NCBI GenBank assembly: GCA_963789015.1
Contig: CAWBIU010000004.1
Coordinates: 1,098,947 to 1,162,946 of the forward strand
Source: JAOPZW01 sp963789015
Lineage (GTDB): Bacteria > Actinomycetota > Thermoleophilia > Solirubrobacterales > Solirubrobacteraceae
Reading direction: 5' to 3'
DNA: 64,000 nucleotides
Positions 56,974-64,000 of this stretch are shown here, piece after piece; within the stretch, counting starts at the first letter, position 1, and every line of letters begins with the position of its first letter. Below the pieces are notes generated by a model. The model ran no database searches. It was not told the origin of the DNA and saw only the letters and a program-made list of their open reading frames with translations. A program made the position numbers and the translations under genes.

Positions 56974-58365
56974 ATGACACAGGCTGGCACTGGGCCCCCG
57001 CTGCTCGGCGGTCACGACCTCAAGGTCAAGACCCTGGGTCCCTGCCGCCGCGACTCCCCGCTCGCCGACCTGCTGCGCGCTCGGCGCAGGTCACTGAACT
57101 CGATGGAGGAGAGCGACCGGGTGCTGCTCGACGACACCGCGGCGATGATCAGCGCCCGCGGCGGCGCGGTGGAGGACCTCCCCGGCTTCGAGGCCGGAGG
57201 GCCGCGCCAGAAGATCTTCTTCGACCCATCCAAGACCCGGGCCGGGATCGTGACCTGCGGCGGGCTGTGCCCAGGCCTCAACAACGTCATCCGCGGCCTC
57301 GTGATGGAGCTGACCCTGCACTACGGCGTGCGCCGCATCATCGGATTCCGCAACGGCTATCAGGGCTTCATCGCCCGCTACGGCTACCCGGTGCTCGACC
57401 TCTCGCCGGAGGTCGTGCGCGACATCAACGAGGACGGCGGCACCATCCTCGGCAGCTCGCGCGGTCAGCAGGACCCCGAGGAGATCGTCGACTGCCTCGA
57501 GCAGCTCGGGGTCAACATGCTCTTCGTGATAGGGGGCGACGGCTCCCTGCGCGGGGCGCAGAAGATCGCCGGCGTGATCGCCGAGCGCGACCTGCGGATC
57601 GCGGTCGTGGGCGTGCCCAAGACGATCGACAACGACATCGCCTTCATCGACCACAGTTTCGGCTTCCGTACCGCCTTCTCGCGTGCGACCGAGTCGATCC
57701 GCGCCGCCCATATCGAGGCGCGTTCGGCGCCCGGGGGGGTGGGGCTCGTGAAGCTCATGGGCCGCCACTCCGGCTTCATCGCCTGTTACGCGGCGCTGGC
57801 CAAGAACGACGCGGACTACGTGCTCATCCCCGAGGTCCCCTTCGAGCTCGACGGCGAGCACGGCTTCCTCGCCCACGTCCGCCGCACCGTGCAGGAGCGC
57901 GGCTACGCCGTGATCATCGCGGCCGAGGGCGCAGGCCAGGAGCACCTCGCCGGCGAGCCGGCCGCGGCGGACGCCTCGGGCAACGCCCGCCTGCACGACA
58001 TCCAGCGCCTCCTCCAGCAGCGCATCACCGCGGACTTCGCCCTGCACGGCCGGGAGCTCAACCTCAAGCTCCTCGACCCGAGCTACGCGATCCGCAGCGT
58101 TCCCGCCAACCCCTACGACAGCGTCTACTGCGTCCGCCTCGCCCACGCGGCCGTGCACGCCGCCATGGCGGGGCGCACGGAGGTCATGGTCGGGCGCTGG
58201 CACGGCCGCTTCGTGCACATCCCGATCCCCGTGGCCACCAGTCGCCGCAGCACCGTCGACCCCGACGGCGACCTCTGGCTCTCCGTCCTCGAGGCCACGG
58301 GCCAGCCCGCCCACTGGGGCCGCCCCCCCGAGCGCGACCGTGTCGCCTCGGGCGAGCGCTGGTAG
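56974..58365 (+). CDS. Phosphofructokinase, plant-type ATP-dependent group
   Basis: 463 residues. GIVTCGGLCPGLNNVIRGLV, then IGGDGSLRGAQKIA with the GGDGS that selects ATP over pyrophosphate (PPi enzymes have GGDD), VVGVPKTIDNDIAFID with catalytic Asp and SFGFRTAFSRATESI. GLVKLMGRHSGFIA and the PEVPFELDGEHG loop match plant PFK more closely than E. coli PfkA. It phosphorylates fructose 6-phosphate to the 1,6-bisphosphate. The N-terminal extension (about 90 residues) is longer than in E. coli. It lies divergent from the FAD oxidase. Confidence 0.9.
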   Translation: MTQAGTGPPLLGGHDLKVKTLGPCRRDSPLADLLRARRRSLNSMEESDRVLLDDTAAMISARGGAVEDLPGFEAGGPRQKIFFDPSKTRAGIVTCGGLCPGLNNVIRGLVMELTLHYGVRRIIGFRNGYQGFIARYGYPVLDLSPEVVRDINEDGGTILGSSRGQQDPEEIVDCLEQLGVNMLFVIGGDGSLRGAQKIAGVIAERDLRIAVVGVPKTIDNDIAFIDHSFGFRTAFSRATESIRAAHIEARSAPGGVGLVKLMGRHSGFIACYAALAKNDADYVLIPEVPFELDGEHGFLAHVRRTVQERGYAVIIAAEGAGQEHLAGEPAAADASGNARLHDIQRLLQQRITADFALHGRELNLKLLDPSYAIRSVPANPYDSVYCVRLAHAAVHAAMAGRTEVMVGRWHGRFVHIPIPVATSRRSTVDPDGDLWLSVLEATGQPAHWGRPPERDRVASGERW

Positions 58366-58426
58366 CAGGCGCGGGCCCGCGTGCGCCGGCAGGACGCCCG
58401 CCGAGCGGCCGCCGCTTTCTCCGGCC

Positions 58427-58753
58427 CTAGGTGCCGGGCGCCCGGTACCGGACCTGCTCGGCCTTGCGCAGGGCCTCAATCGTGTCCTCGACGGTCAGGA
58501 GGACCGTCGTTTCGAGCGAGCTGAGCGCACCGCCCCCACTGATCGCCAGCGCCACCGCGGCCATGGACACGTTGTCGGGGGCCTCCCACAGGTTGTAGCC
58601 GTCGTGTGTGCCGAAGGCGTACCAGAACCCGTGGAGCTTCCCGCCGACCGACTCGATGTACGACTGGGCGGCCGTTCGGCGGTCTTCGGGGTTGCCGATC
58701 AGCTTGGCCCAGGTCTCCGGCGTATAGCTGAACCTCGTCAGATAGAGCGGCAT
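58427..58753 (-). CDS. GYD-domain protein
   Basis: 108 residues with the signature LHGFWYAFGTHDGYNLWEAPDN, which contains the GxxD-Y core of the GYD domain, and a helix near the end (TVEDTIEALRKAEQV). Members are small soluble proteins of unknown function. ATG 58753 follows GAGAGGGAGG with ideal spacing. Convergent with the phosphofructokinase gene. Confidence 0.88.
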   Translation of the reverse strand: MPLYLTRFSYTPETWAKLIGNPEDRRTAAQSYIESVGGKLHGFWYAFGTHDGYNLWEAPDNVSMAAVALAISGGGALSSLETTVLLTVEDTIEALRKAEQVRYRAPGT

Positions 58754-58870
58754 CGTCCTCCCTCTCGTTCGTCGACCCCGCGCGAGTCGCCGTCAGGGTC
58801 GGAGTATGACCGCCGGCGAGCAGTCCGGCCGGAGGCCAGAAGCGCCGGAATCACAGCCCAAACGCAGAGT

Positions 58871-58891
58871 GGCCGGCGCAGGGCGCCGGCC
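58871..58891 (-). terminator. Terminator hairpin downstream of the secreted-protein pair
   Basis: GGCCGGCGC (58871-58879), AGG loop, GCGCCGGCC (58883-58891). Perfect 9-bp GC stem located 25 bases after the stop at 58916 on the minus strand. No T-tract on that strand, so confidence is moderate. Confidence 0.45.
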
Positions 58892-58915
58892 GCTCCGTTT
58901 CCGAGAGGGGCTTGC

Positions 58916-59776
58916 TCAGTCGTCAGCGACCGGCGGCCAGAGCGTGTTGACCTGGGTCATGACCTGGTTGTCCGCGGCGAGCGCGTTGGTCAGCACCGCG
59001 TTCGACGCAGCCGGGATCGACGTGTCCTGCTGCGCGGCCTGCATCTGCTGGATCTCGTCGCCCAGCAGGATGCTCACACCGGGCATCACGATGTCGAACG
59101 TGGTCACGTCGTCCTGTGCGGCCTGAGCGTCCTCAGCGGGCGCGGGCGGGGAGGCCGCGGCGACGATCTTGACGAGCCGGTTGCGCAGGACGATCGCCGT
59201 GTCGAGCGTGGTCTGCACGCGCGCCAGCAACGCTCCCTGCACGTCAGGGAGCATCCCGACGGCCGCGGTCGCGGCGTTGTACTGACCCTGGAACACGCTG
59301 AACACGGCTGTCGGGGTGTCGGCCAGCACCGGCGGCGCGGTCTGGCTGGTCTTCGCCCAGGACGAGCCGGTACGCCGCGCGGCGGCCGCGGCATGCGAAG
59401 CCTTGACGGCGCGACGCGCGCGCCGGACGAACTTCAGGGTGGCGCTTGCCGCGCTCGCCTCCTCAGCGGGAGCGGGCGGCGTGGCCGCGATCAGAAACTT
59501 CGCACCCCGGTATGCGCGAATCATGTACCGGCGTGACGCGCGGAGGGGGCCAACCGCCTGGGCTCCGTTGCCCGCTTCGACGGCGTCCGCTGCGTTGCCG
59601 ATCGCCTTGTCGGCCCGCGCCAGCGGCACTGCCACGACCGCAGGGGTCACCGGGGGCGCGTCGCCGCCCGAGCTGTGGGCAACCGGGCCGCCCGACTCGG
59701 CCTGCGCCGCACCTGCCGGGAGCGCTACCGCGAGGCCGGCGAGCGCCAGCGGCAACATGGTTCTACGACTGACCAT
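58916..59776 (-). CDS. Secreted helical protein of unknown function
   Basis: 286 residues. Signal peptide 1-26 (LALAGLAVALPAGAAQA) and a mature Ala-rich helical domain with several AATPPAPAEEASAASATL-type linkers, suggesting an internal duplication: KFLIAATPPAPAEEASAASA and KIVAAASPPAPAEDAQAAQD. The last helical region ends NQVMTQVNTLWPPVADD. It overlaps the preceding secreted-protein gene by 14 bases, so both come from one message. Family not recognised. Confidence 0.7.
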   Translation of the reverse strand: MVSRRTMLPLALAGLAVALPAGAAQAESGGPVAHSSGGDAPPVTPAVVAVPLARADKAIGNAADAVEAGNGAQAVGPLRASRRYMIRAYRGAKFLIAATPPAPAEEASAASATLKFVRRARRAVKASHAAAAARRTGSSWAKTSQTAPPVLADTPTAVFSVFQGQYNAATAAVGMLPDVQGALLARVQTTLDTAIVLRNRLVKIVAAASPPAPAEDAQAAQDDVTTFDIVMPGVSILLGDEIQQMQAAQQDTSIPAASNAVLTNALAADNQVMTQVNTLWPPVADD

Positions 59777-60353
59777 GGTTCAAGGTTCCTTTCGTCGAAG
59801 CCGTTCTCAGGACGCGGCTAGCGCCGCCGGTGTTGTGCTTGTGCTTGTTCGGTCGCTTGTGCTTGCACGACGAATGGCGCTTGCTCGAACGTGCCTCCAT
59901 GCGCTTGCACGAGCTCTTGCGCTTCTTCGGGTGCTTCTTCTTCGACTCCGACTTGCCGTTCGATCCCGAGGGAGCGCCGGGCGCGGTCAGCGTCGGGGCG
60001 GGCGCAGCCCCACCCGTCTGGGGCAACACGGCCGGCGGCGCCGTGACGGCCGGCGGCGTCGCCGCTGGGGGCGTCACGGCCGGGGGCGTCGCGGCCGGGG
60101 GGGGCGTCGCGGCCGGCGGCGTCGCCACGGGCGCGCCCTGATCGGTCTCGTCCACCGGCGTGCCGAGATCGGACTCATCGAGTCCTCCGACCGCCGTGTC
60201 GTCAAGACCAGCATCGGGGTCGGGCGCGACGGGAGGGGCCTGAGCGTATGCAGCGCCCACGCCGGCCACGGTGCCGAAGCTGGCCGAAACCACGGCGCTG
60301 AGCGCGACCACGCCCAGCGTCACCGCTAGAAGCGCGAAAAATCGTCTGACCAC
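59763..60353 (-). CDS. Secreted Pro/Ala-rich protein with LPQTGG motif and basic Cys-rich tail
   Basis: 196 residues from GTG 60353, which follows GGAGAG. Signal peptide at about 1-38. An acidic linker and repeats of the ATPPAVTPPA type (about 75-108) lead to LPQTGG at 110-115, a sortase-like LPXTG match. It is not followed by a hydrophobic segment but by a very basic tail (KKKHPKKRKSSCKRMEARSS with two later Cys and His-rich runs), so it cannot be a classical sortase substrate. Function unknown. Confidence 0.65.
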   Translation of the reverse strand: MVRRFFALLAVTLGVVALSAVVSASFGTVAGVGAAYAQAPPVAPDPDAGLDDTAVGGLDESDLGTPVDETDQGAPVATPPAATPPPAATPPAVTPPAATPPAVTAPPAVLPQTGGAAPAPTLTAPGAPSGSNGKSESKKKHPKKRKSSCKRMEARSSKRHSSCKHKRPNKHKHNTGGASRVLRTASTKGTLNHGQS

Positions 60354-60473
60354 GGGCTCTCCATTCGTTGGTGAACTCCAGATGCGATCCACCGTAAGTC
60401 CGCACCTGGGACCCACCAATCGGCTTCCGTTGTCAGGCGATCGCCAAGCGCGCTGTTGAGGGCCCCGTCTGGC

Positions 60474-60920
60474 TCAAGCCCCGCCGAACTGCATCGGCGC
60501 GTGCAGAGCGCGCCGCGCCGTCTTGGCGCGCACGACGGTGACCGGGATCCCGAGGCGCGCCACCCTCGCCGGAAGGTCGCGCTTCAACCAACGGGAGACG
60601 CGCTCGGGAAGGGTCGAGATGATGACCTCGTCGAAGTGCTCGTGAACGAGCGCGCGCTCGACGGCGAGGAGCGCGTCCGCGGGGCCGATCAACGGTGACA
60701 CCGAGCCGCCGGTCGCCTCCTCGAGGAGGGGGATGGCGAGCTCGAGCGTCTTGATGGCCTCCGCCTCGCCGAAGAGCTCCTCGGCGACGAGCTGTGGGAC
60801 CAGGAGCGCAAACGTGCAGGGCCCGCGGCGGGCTCGCTCGCGCACCGCCTCGATCAGTGCCGGAGTGGCGGCGGTCCGGTTCGCCACGATCAGGACGCGC
60901 AGCGAAGTGCGCTGCCACAT
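60474..60920 (-). CDS. Universal-stress-protein-like protein
   Basis: 148 residues from ATG 60920 after AGGAGAGGAG. A Rossmann-like alpha/beta fold: SLRVLIVANRTAATPALIEAV, FALLVPQLVAEELF and DEVIISTLPERVSRWLKRDLP with a terminal IPVTVVRAKT. The last part is like the USP C-terminal ATP-binding/dimer region (STLPERVSRWLKRDLPARVARLG), but a complete G-2x-G-9x-G(S/T) is not seen, so nucleotide binding is uncertain. Confidence 0.7.
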   Translation of the reverse strand: MWQRTSLRVLIVANRTAATPALIEAVRERARRGPCTFALLVPQLVAEELFGEAEAIKTLELAIPLLEEATGGSVSPLIGPADALLAVERALVHEHFDEVIISTLPERVSRWLKRDLPARVARLGIPVTVVRAKTARRALHAPMQFGGA

Positions 60921-62582
60921 CTCCTCTCCTCGTGCTGCTGCTGCGGATCGTCCCACTTGCCGGTGGTGTCCGACAAGCCGTTGCATCCCGCCCTGAGCGG
61001 AGGCGCCGTCGCGGCCGGCGCGTGTGCGCAGATCCCGTTCCGGCGAGGTGGTCGGCCATGTCACCGTGTGCGTGGTGGAGTCCGAGGGAAGCGTGCGGAT
61101 ATGGCGGAGTGAGGTCGCGGGCGTTGCCTCTGCATGAGCGGCACCTCACCCCCCCTCCGGACCGGGCTCTCAGGCCCCCCTCCCCGCTCCCGCCCCTCAG
61201 GACCCGGCTCTGCGACGCGGGTCACCGCGGAGCCGCGCTATGTCGGTCGCAGCCGCGGGTCGAAGAAGAACCCGGCCTGGCACCGGCGTCCCGCGCTGCA
61301 CGGGCTGATCCCGGTGATCCAGATTCTCGAAGGACCGGTCAGCTAGGCGCGGGCGGCGATACGCGAGGAGGCGTGGCGCCGCGCGCACGTGGCGGCCGGC
61401 TCAGAGCTCCTGAACGCCGTGCCGTGCGTCGACGGTCGCCGTGAGGGCGACACGATCTGGACCGCTGAGACCGCAGGCGAGGAGGCTCGCGGGCTCCCAG
61501 GTCGCCTGCAACTCGGCGGCGCCTCTCCGACCCGCCGGCAGTTCGCTGACAGCGGTCTGAGCGGACTCGACACGGCGATCGAGCGCCGGCTCGGCGGGCA
61601 CCGCGCGATCGCCGCGGCGCTGGGGCTTGTCATGCCCACGCCAGAGTGGACTCTCGCGGCTGCCGAACACACCGTTTGCAACCTCGTGGCGAGGCATGGC
61701 CTCGAGCGCTATCCGACGCCAAAGGTTCGCCAGGCCTCCTCCTTTGCCCAGAAGCAGGACTCTCCCCTGCGCTCCTCGTCGTCGTCCCCAGCGGGCGTGG
61801 GTCCGCCGCGGCTTCGAGACGCTCGCTGCTCGGCCGGAGCACGCGGGTGCGGCTCGGTCGGGACAGCTCGCGTACACGCGAAGCGAGCGCGTTGCGTGGT
61901 GAGTATGTCTAAGCGCGTCCGAGCCTGGGCACTACGGTCACGACTCGTCGCAGCAAGTCTCGAAGCGCCGCGGCGATCGTCCTGGTCCAAGAACCCGGAT
62001 CGTGCGTCCGACTGCTCCCCCGGGACGTCCGATTCATGACCGCCGTCTCCCGGCATCCACCTCGGGTTACTGTCGCGCAAGGGAGGCGACCCGCAACGGC
62101 TGTCCGTCTGGCAACTGGCGGCGAAAGTAAGGCAGTAGGCGCGTCAGGCGGCAGTGGCCGACAACGCGTGAGCTGGCCGCACGCTTTTCTTGGTGCTCAT
62201 CTGGCTTGGCGTCCCAGCGGCGCGCCGAGGGCGCGCTGATCGGGAGGTTGGATGCTCGCGTAGGGCTAGACCGGTTCGGGGTTTGGGCGGTGGCTGCTGA
62301 CGGCGGTTGCGGTCGCGGCAGAAGAGCACGGTGTTGCGGGTCGCAGGGCGGCTGGCCGGGGGAGCGTGGTTCGGGCGCGCGCGCCGCGGTTGACCGCGAG
62401 TTTCCAGCGCGCGACAGTTGTTCGAGCGTCCACTCGAGATTCTCCGCAAACGGGACGCCGATCACCATCACGCGCCGTCTCAGGTAGCGCGACCCGTCGC
62501 AAGCTGAGGAGGGACAGCACTTGCTAGCTCAGACGCCAACCAAGCGCCGAACGCGGCGTCGCCGCGGACTCGTCGCAGTCAA
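60921..62582. other. 1.66-kb stretch with no supported complete gene
   Basis: Several frames are open by chance but lack the neighbours' codon bias. A plus-strand segment at 61524-61628 resembles one HNH-associated repeat (SPTRRQFADSGLSGLDTAIE then GGHRAIAAALGL), perhaps a gene fragment. No RNA gene or strong repeat was recognised. The region ends at the inverted IS256-family element. Confidence 0.4.
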
Positions 62583-63998
62583 GTCCCGGGACGTGGTGTA
62601 GGAGTCCGGTGCTCTGCTCGTCGGTGAAGGCGTTGGCTGGCTAGGCCGCGACGAGCTCGCCGACCTCCTTGTTGATCATCTTGGGAGGGGTGGTTGTCTC
62701 GGTCCTCGCTGTCCAGAGGAGCTCCATCGACTGTCGGCTCAGGTAGCGGCGTCCGACCAGCCATTCGTCGTTGGCCTCGATCGCGAGCATTGAGACCAGG
62801 CGGATCAGTGAGGCGTCGTCGGGGAAGATGCCGACGACGTCGGTGCGGCGGCCGATCTCGCGGTTGAACCGCTCAAGCGGGTTGGTCGAGCGCAGCTTGC
62901 TGCGGTGCTCGACCGGGAACGCGTAGAAGGCCAGGATGTCGTCCTCGGCTTCGTGCAGCAGCGCGGCGATCTTCGGCAGCCGGCGCTCGAGTTGGGCGAT
63001 CGCTTCGCCGAGCCGGCGTCGGGCCTCGTCGCCCGAGTCGGCGCCGAAGATCGGCCGGATCAGCGCGGCCAGCAGGCCGTGCTGATCCTTGCGGGCGTGA
63101 CCGAGACAGTCCCTGAGGAAGTGCACGGTGCAGCGCTGCCAGGCGGTGCCGAGGACCTGCGCCAGCGCGGACTTGAGGCCAGGGTGGGCGTCGGAGATCG
63201 CCAGCTGGACGCCGACCAGGCCACGCTTTACGAGCGAGCGCAGGAAGTCGCGCCAGAACGCCTCGGTCTCCGCCGCGCCGACGTCGAGGCCGATGATCTC
63301 GCGGCGCCCCGTCTCGTGGACGCCATGGGCGATGACCACGCACTTGCGGACCACGCGGCCGCCGTCGCGGACCTTCTCGACCTTCGCGTCGACGAACACG
63401 TAGGGGTAGCGGCCCTCCAGCGGCCGCTCGCGGAACGCCTCCACCTGCTCGTCGAGCAGCCCAGCGATCCGGCTGACCTCGGACTTCGAGATGCGCAGCC
63501 CAAGACTCTCGACGAGCTGATCGACCCGCCGGGTCGAGACCCCGCACACATAGGCCTGCTGGACAACCGCGACCAGCGCCTGCTCGGAGCGCTTGCGCGG
63601 CTGCAGGAAGCTCGGGAAGTAGCTGCCCTGACGGATCTTGGGGATCTGCAGCTCGATCTCGCCGGCGCGCGTGTCCCAGCGCCGCGGCCGATAGCCGTTG
63701 CGATGCGTCGCCCGGTCCCCGGTGCGCTCGCCGCGCTGGGCGCCGATCAGCTCCGAGACCTCGGCCTCCATCAGCTCCTGGCAGACCGCCCGCACCGACT
63801 CCCGGATCACATCGCCGTGCTCCTCGCGCAGCACCCGCCGGACGACCTCCTCGATCGTCATCCTGTCCCGACCGGCCATCGCCGGCCTCCTTTCGTCGAA
63901 CCCTGAGAAGTCCGACGATCATGAGCGCCGCGGTGGCCGGACCTACATCGCCGTCAACGACGATCCGTCCGACGCGCTCCTACACCAACCCTAGGGAC
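62583..63998 (-). mobile_element. IS256-family insertion sequence, copy B
   Basis: About 1.4 kb in inverted orientation to copy A. Ends are GTCCCGGGACGTGGTGTAGG at 62583 and, read inward on the minus strand from 63998, GTCCCTAGGGTTGGTGTAGG. They match copy A's ends closely, including the GTCAA outside the transposase-distal end. The element reaches to two bases from the window end, so a target duplication cannot be checked. Confidence 0.75.
62641..63879 (-). CDS. IS256-family (mutator-type) transposase
   Basis: 412 residues. The same DDE residues as copy A: Asp in PYVFVDAKVEKV, Asp in LAISDAHPGLKSAL and Glu in STNPLERFNREIGRR, with the WQRCTVHFLRD motif. Terminal tail RRYLSRQSMELLWTARTETT differs from copy A. 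GTG or ATG start with AAAGGAGG upstream (MAGRDRMTIEEV). Frame intact. Confidence 0.93.
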   Translation of the reverse strand: MAGRDRMTIEEVVRRVLREEHGDVIRESVRAVCQELMEAEVSELIGAQRGERTGDRATHRNGYRPRRWDTRAGEIELQIPKIRQGSYFPSFLQPRKRSEQALVAVVQQAYVCGVSTRRVDQLVESLGLRISKSEVSRIAGLLDEQVEAFRERPLEGRYPYVFVDAKVEKVRDGGRVVRKCVVIAHGVHETGRREIIGLDVGAAETEAFWRDFLRSLVKRGLVGVQLAISDAHPGLKSALAQVLGTAWQRCTVHFLRDCLGHARKDQHGLLAALIRPIFGADSGDEARRRLGEAIAQLERRLPKIAALLHEAEDDILAFYAFPVEHRSKLRSTNPLERFNREIGRRTDVVGIFPDDASLIRLVSMLAIEANDEWLVGRRYLSRQSMELLWTARTETTTPPKMINKEVGELVAA

Positions 63999-64000
63999 GT

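Noticed and set aside
61709..62080. Minus-strand frame beginning MRDSNPRWMPG
   Set aside because: Low-complexity, Arg/Ser-rich, no family match and no ribosome site.
28421..64000. Second attachment site matching the tRNA 3' end
   Set aside because: No other copy of the tRNA T-arm/acceptor sequence was seen downstream in the window. The element's right end is probably outside or was lost.

Overview
The window is a high-GC (about 70%) actinobacterial chromosome segment. Several gene types point to Thermoleophilia/Solirubrobacterales: small surface proteins of the NNAVTGAKVRRDALTGADI type, two very large LuxR/AAA (LAL) regulators, GAF-HisKA_3 kinases, CusA-type RND pumps in a monoderm and a plant-like phosphofructokinase. 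The genus is inferred from family content only. Reading frames are broken by single-base shifts about once every 3-4 kb even in ordinary genes, including essential hisS, so many shifts are probably assembly errors. Frame-broken genes are annotated over their reconstructed span.

Layout. 0-19 kb is envelope and efflux: the end of an EAL/HDOD signalling protein, an OmpR/kinase pair divergent from a MacA-MacB-lipoprotein operon (3.4-8.3 kb), then a second OmpR/kinase pair divergent from two RND pumps separated by a minimal lipoprotein adaptor (11.6-18.5 kb). A 13-21 bp motif is repeated in front of the second regulator/pump intergenic region and a lipoprotein gene. 19.5-24 kb is a tightly overlapping minus-strand operon (membrane protein, metallo-beta-lactamase hydrolase, hisS, aspS, VOC protein). 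24-28.4 kb carries alkaline phosphatase, M29 peptidase, cupin, EamA transporter and a PAP2 phosphatase.

28.4-40.6 kb is accessory DNA: a CAT-anticodon tRNA followed directly by a tyrosine recombinase, an IS256-family element, a decayed two-gene GmrSD-like (DUF262 / DUF262-DUF1524 HNH) restriction locus split by an IS630-family element exactly in the GQQR motif, an IS630 remnant, a YihY-type membrane protein and an IS110 element with a candidate bridge-RNA region.

40.6-58.4 kb is a regulation and metabolism block: a PAS-GAF kinase, a LAL regulator, a methyltransferase-like membrane protein, an acyl-CoA synthetase, a GAF kinase and a second intact LAL regulator. These are followed by a translationally coupled FAD-linked oxidase and an unusual nitrilase-fold protein, then a phosphofructokinase. 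An exact 22-bp motif occurs upstream of both the second LAL gene and the FAD oxidase. 58.4-61 kb has a GYD protein, two secreted proteins and a stress-protein-like gene. The window ends with about 1.6 kb of apparently decayed DNA and a second, inverted IS256-family copy.

The best candidates for unusual biology are the decayed DUF262 pair, the FAD-oxidase/nitrilase operon with the shared 22-bp motif, and the paired RND pumps with a truncated adaptor.
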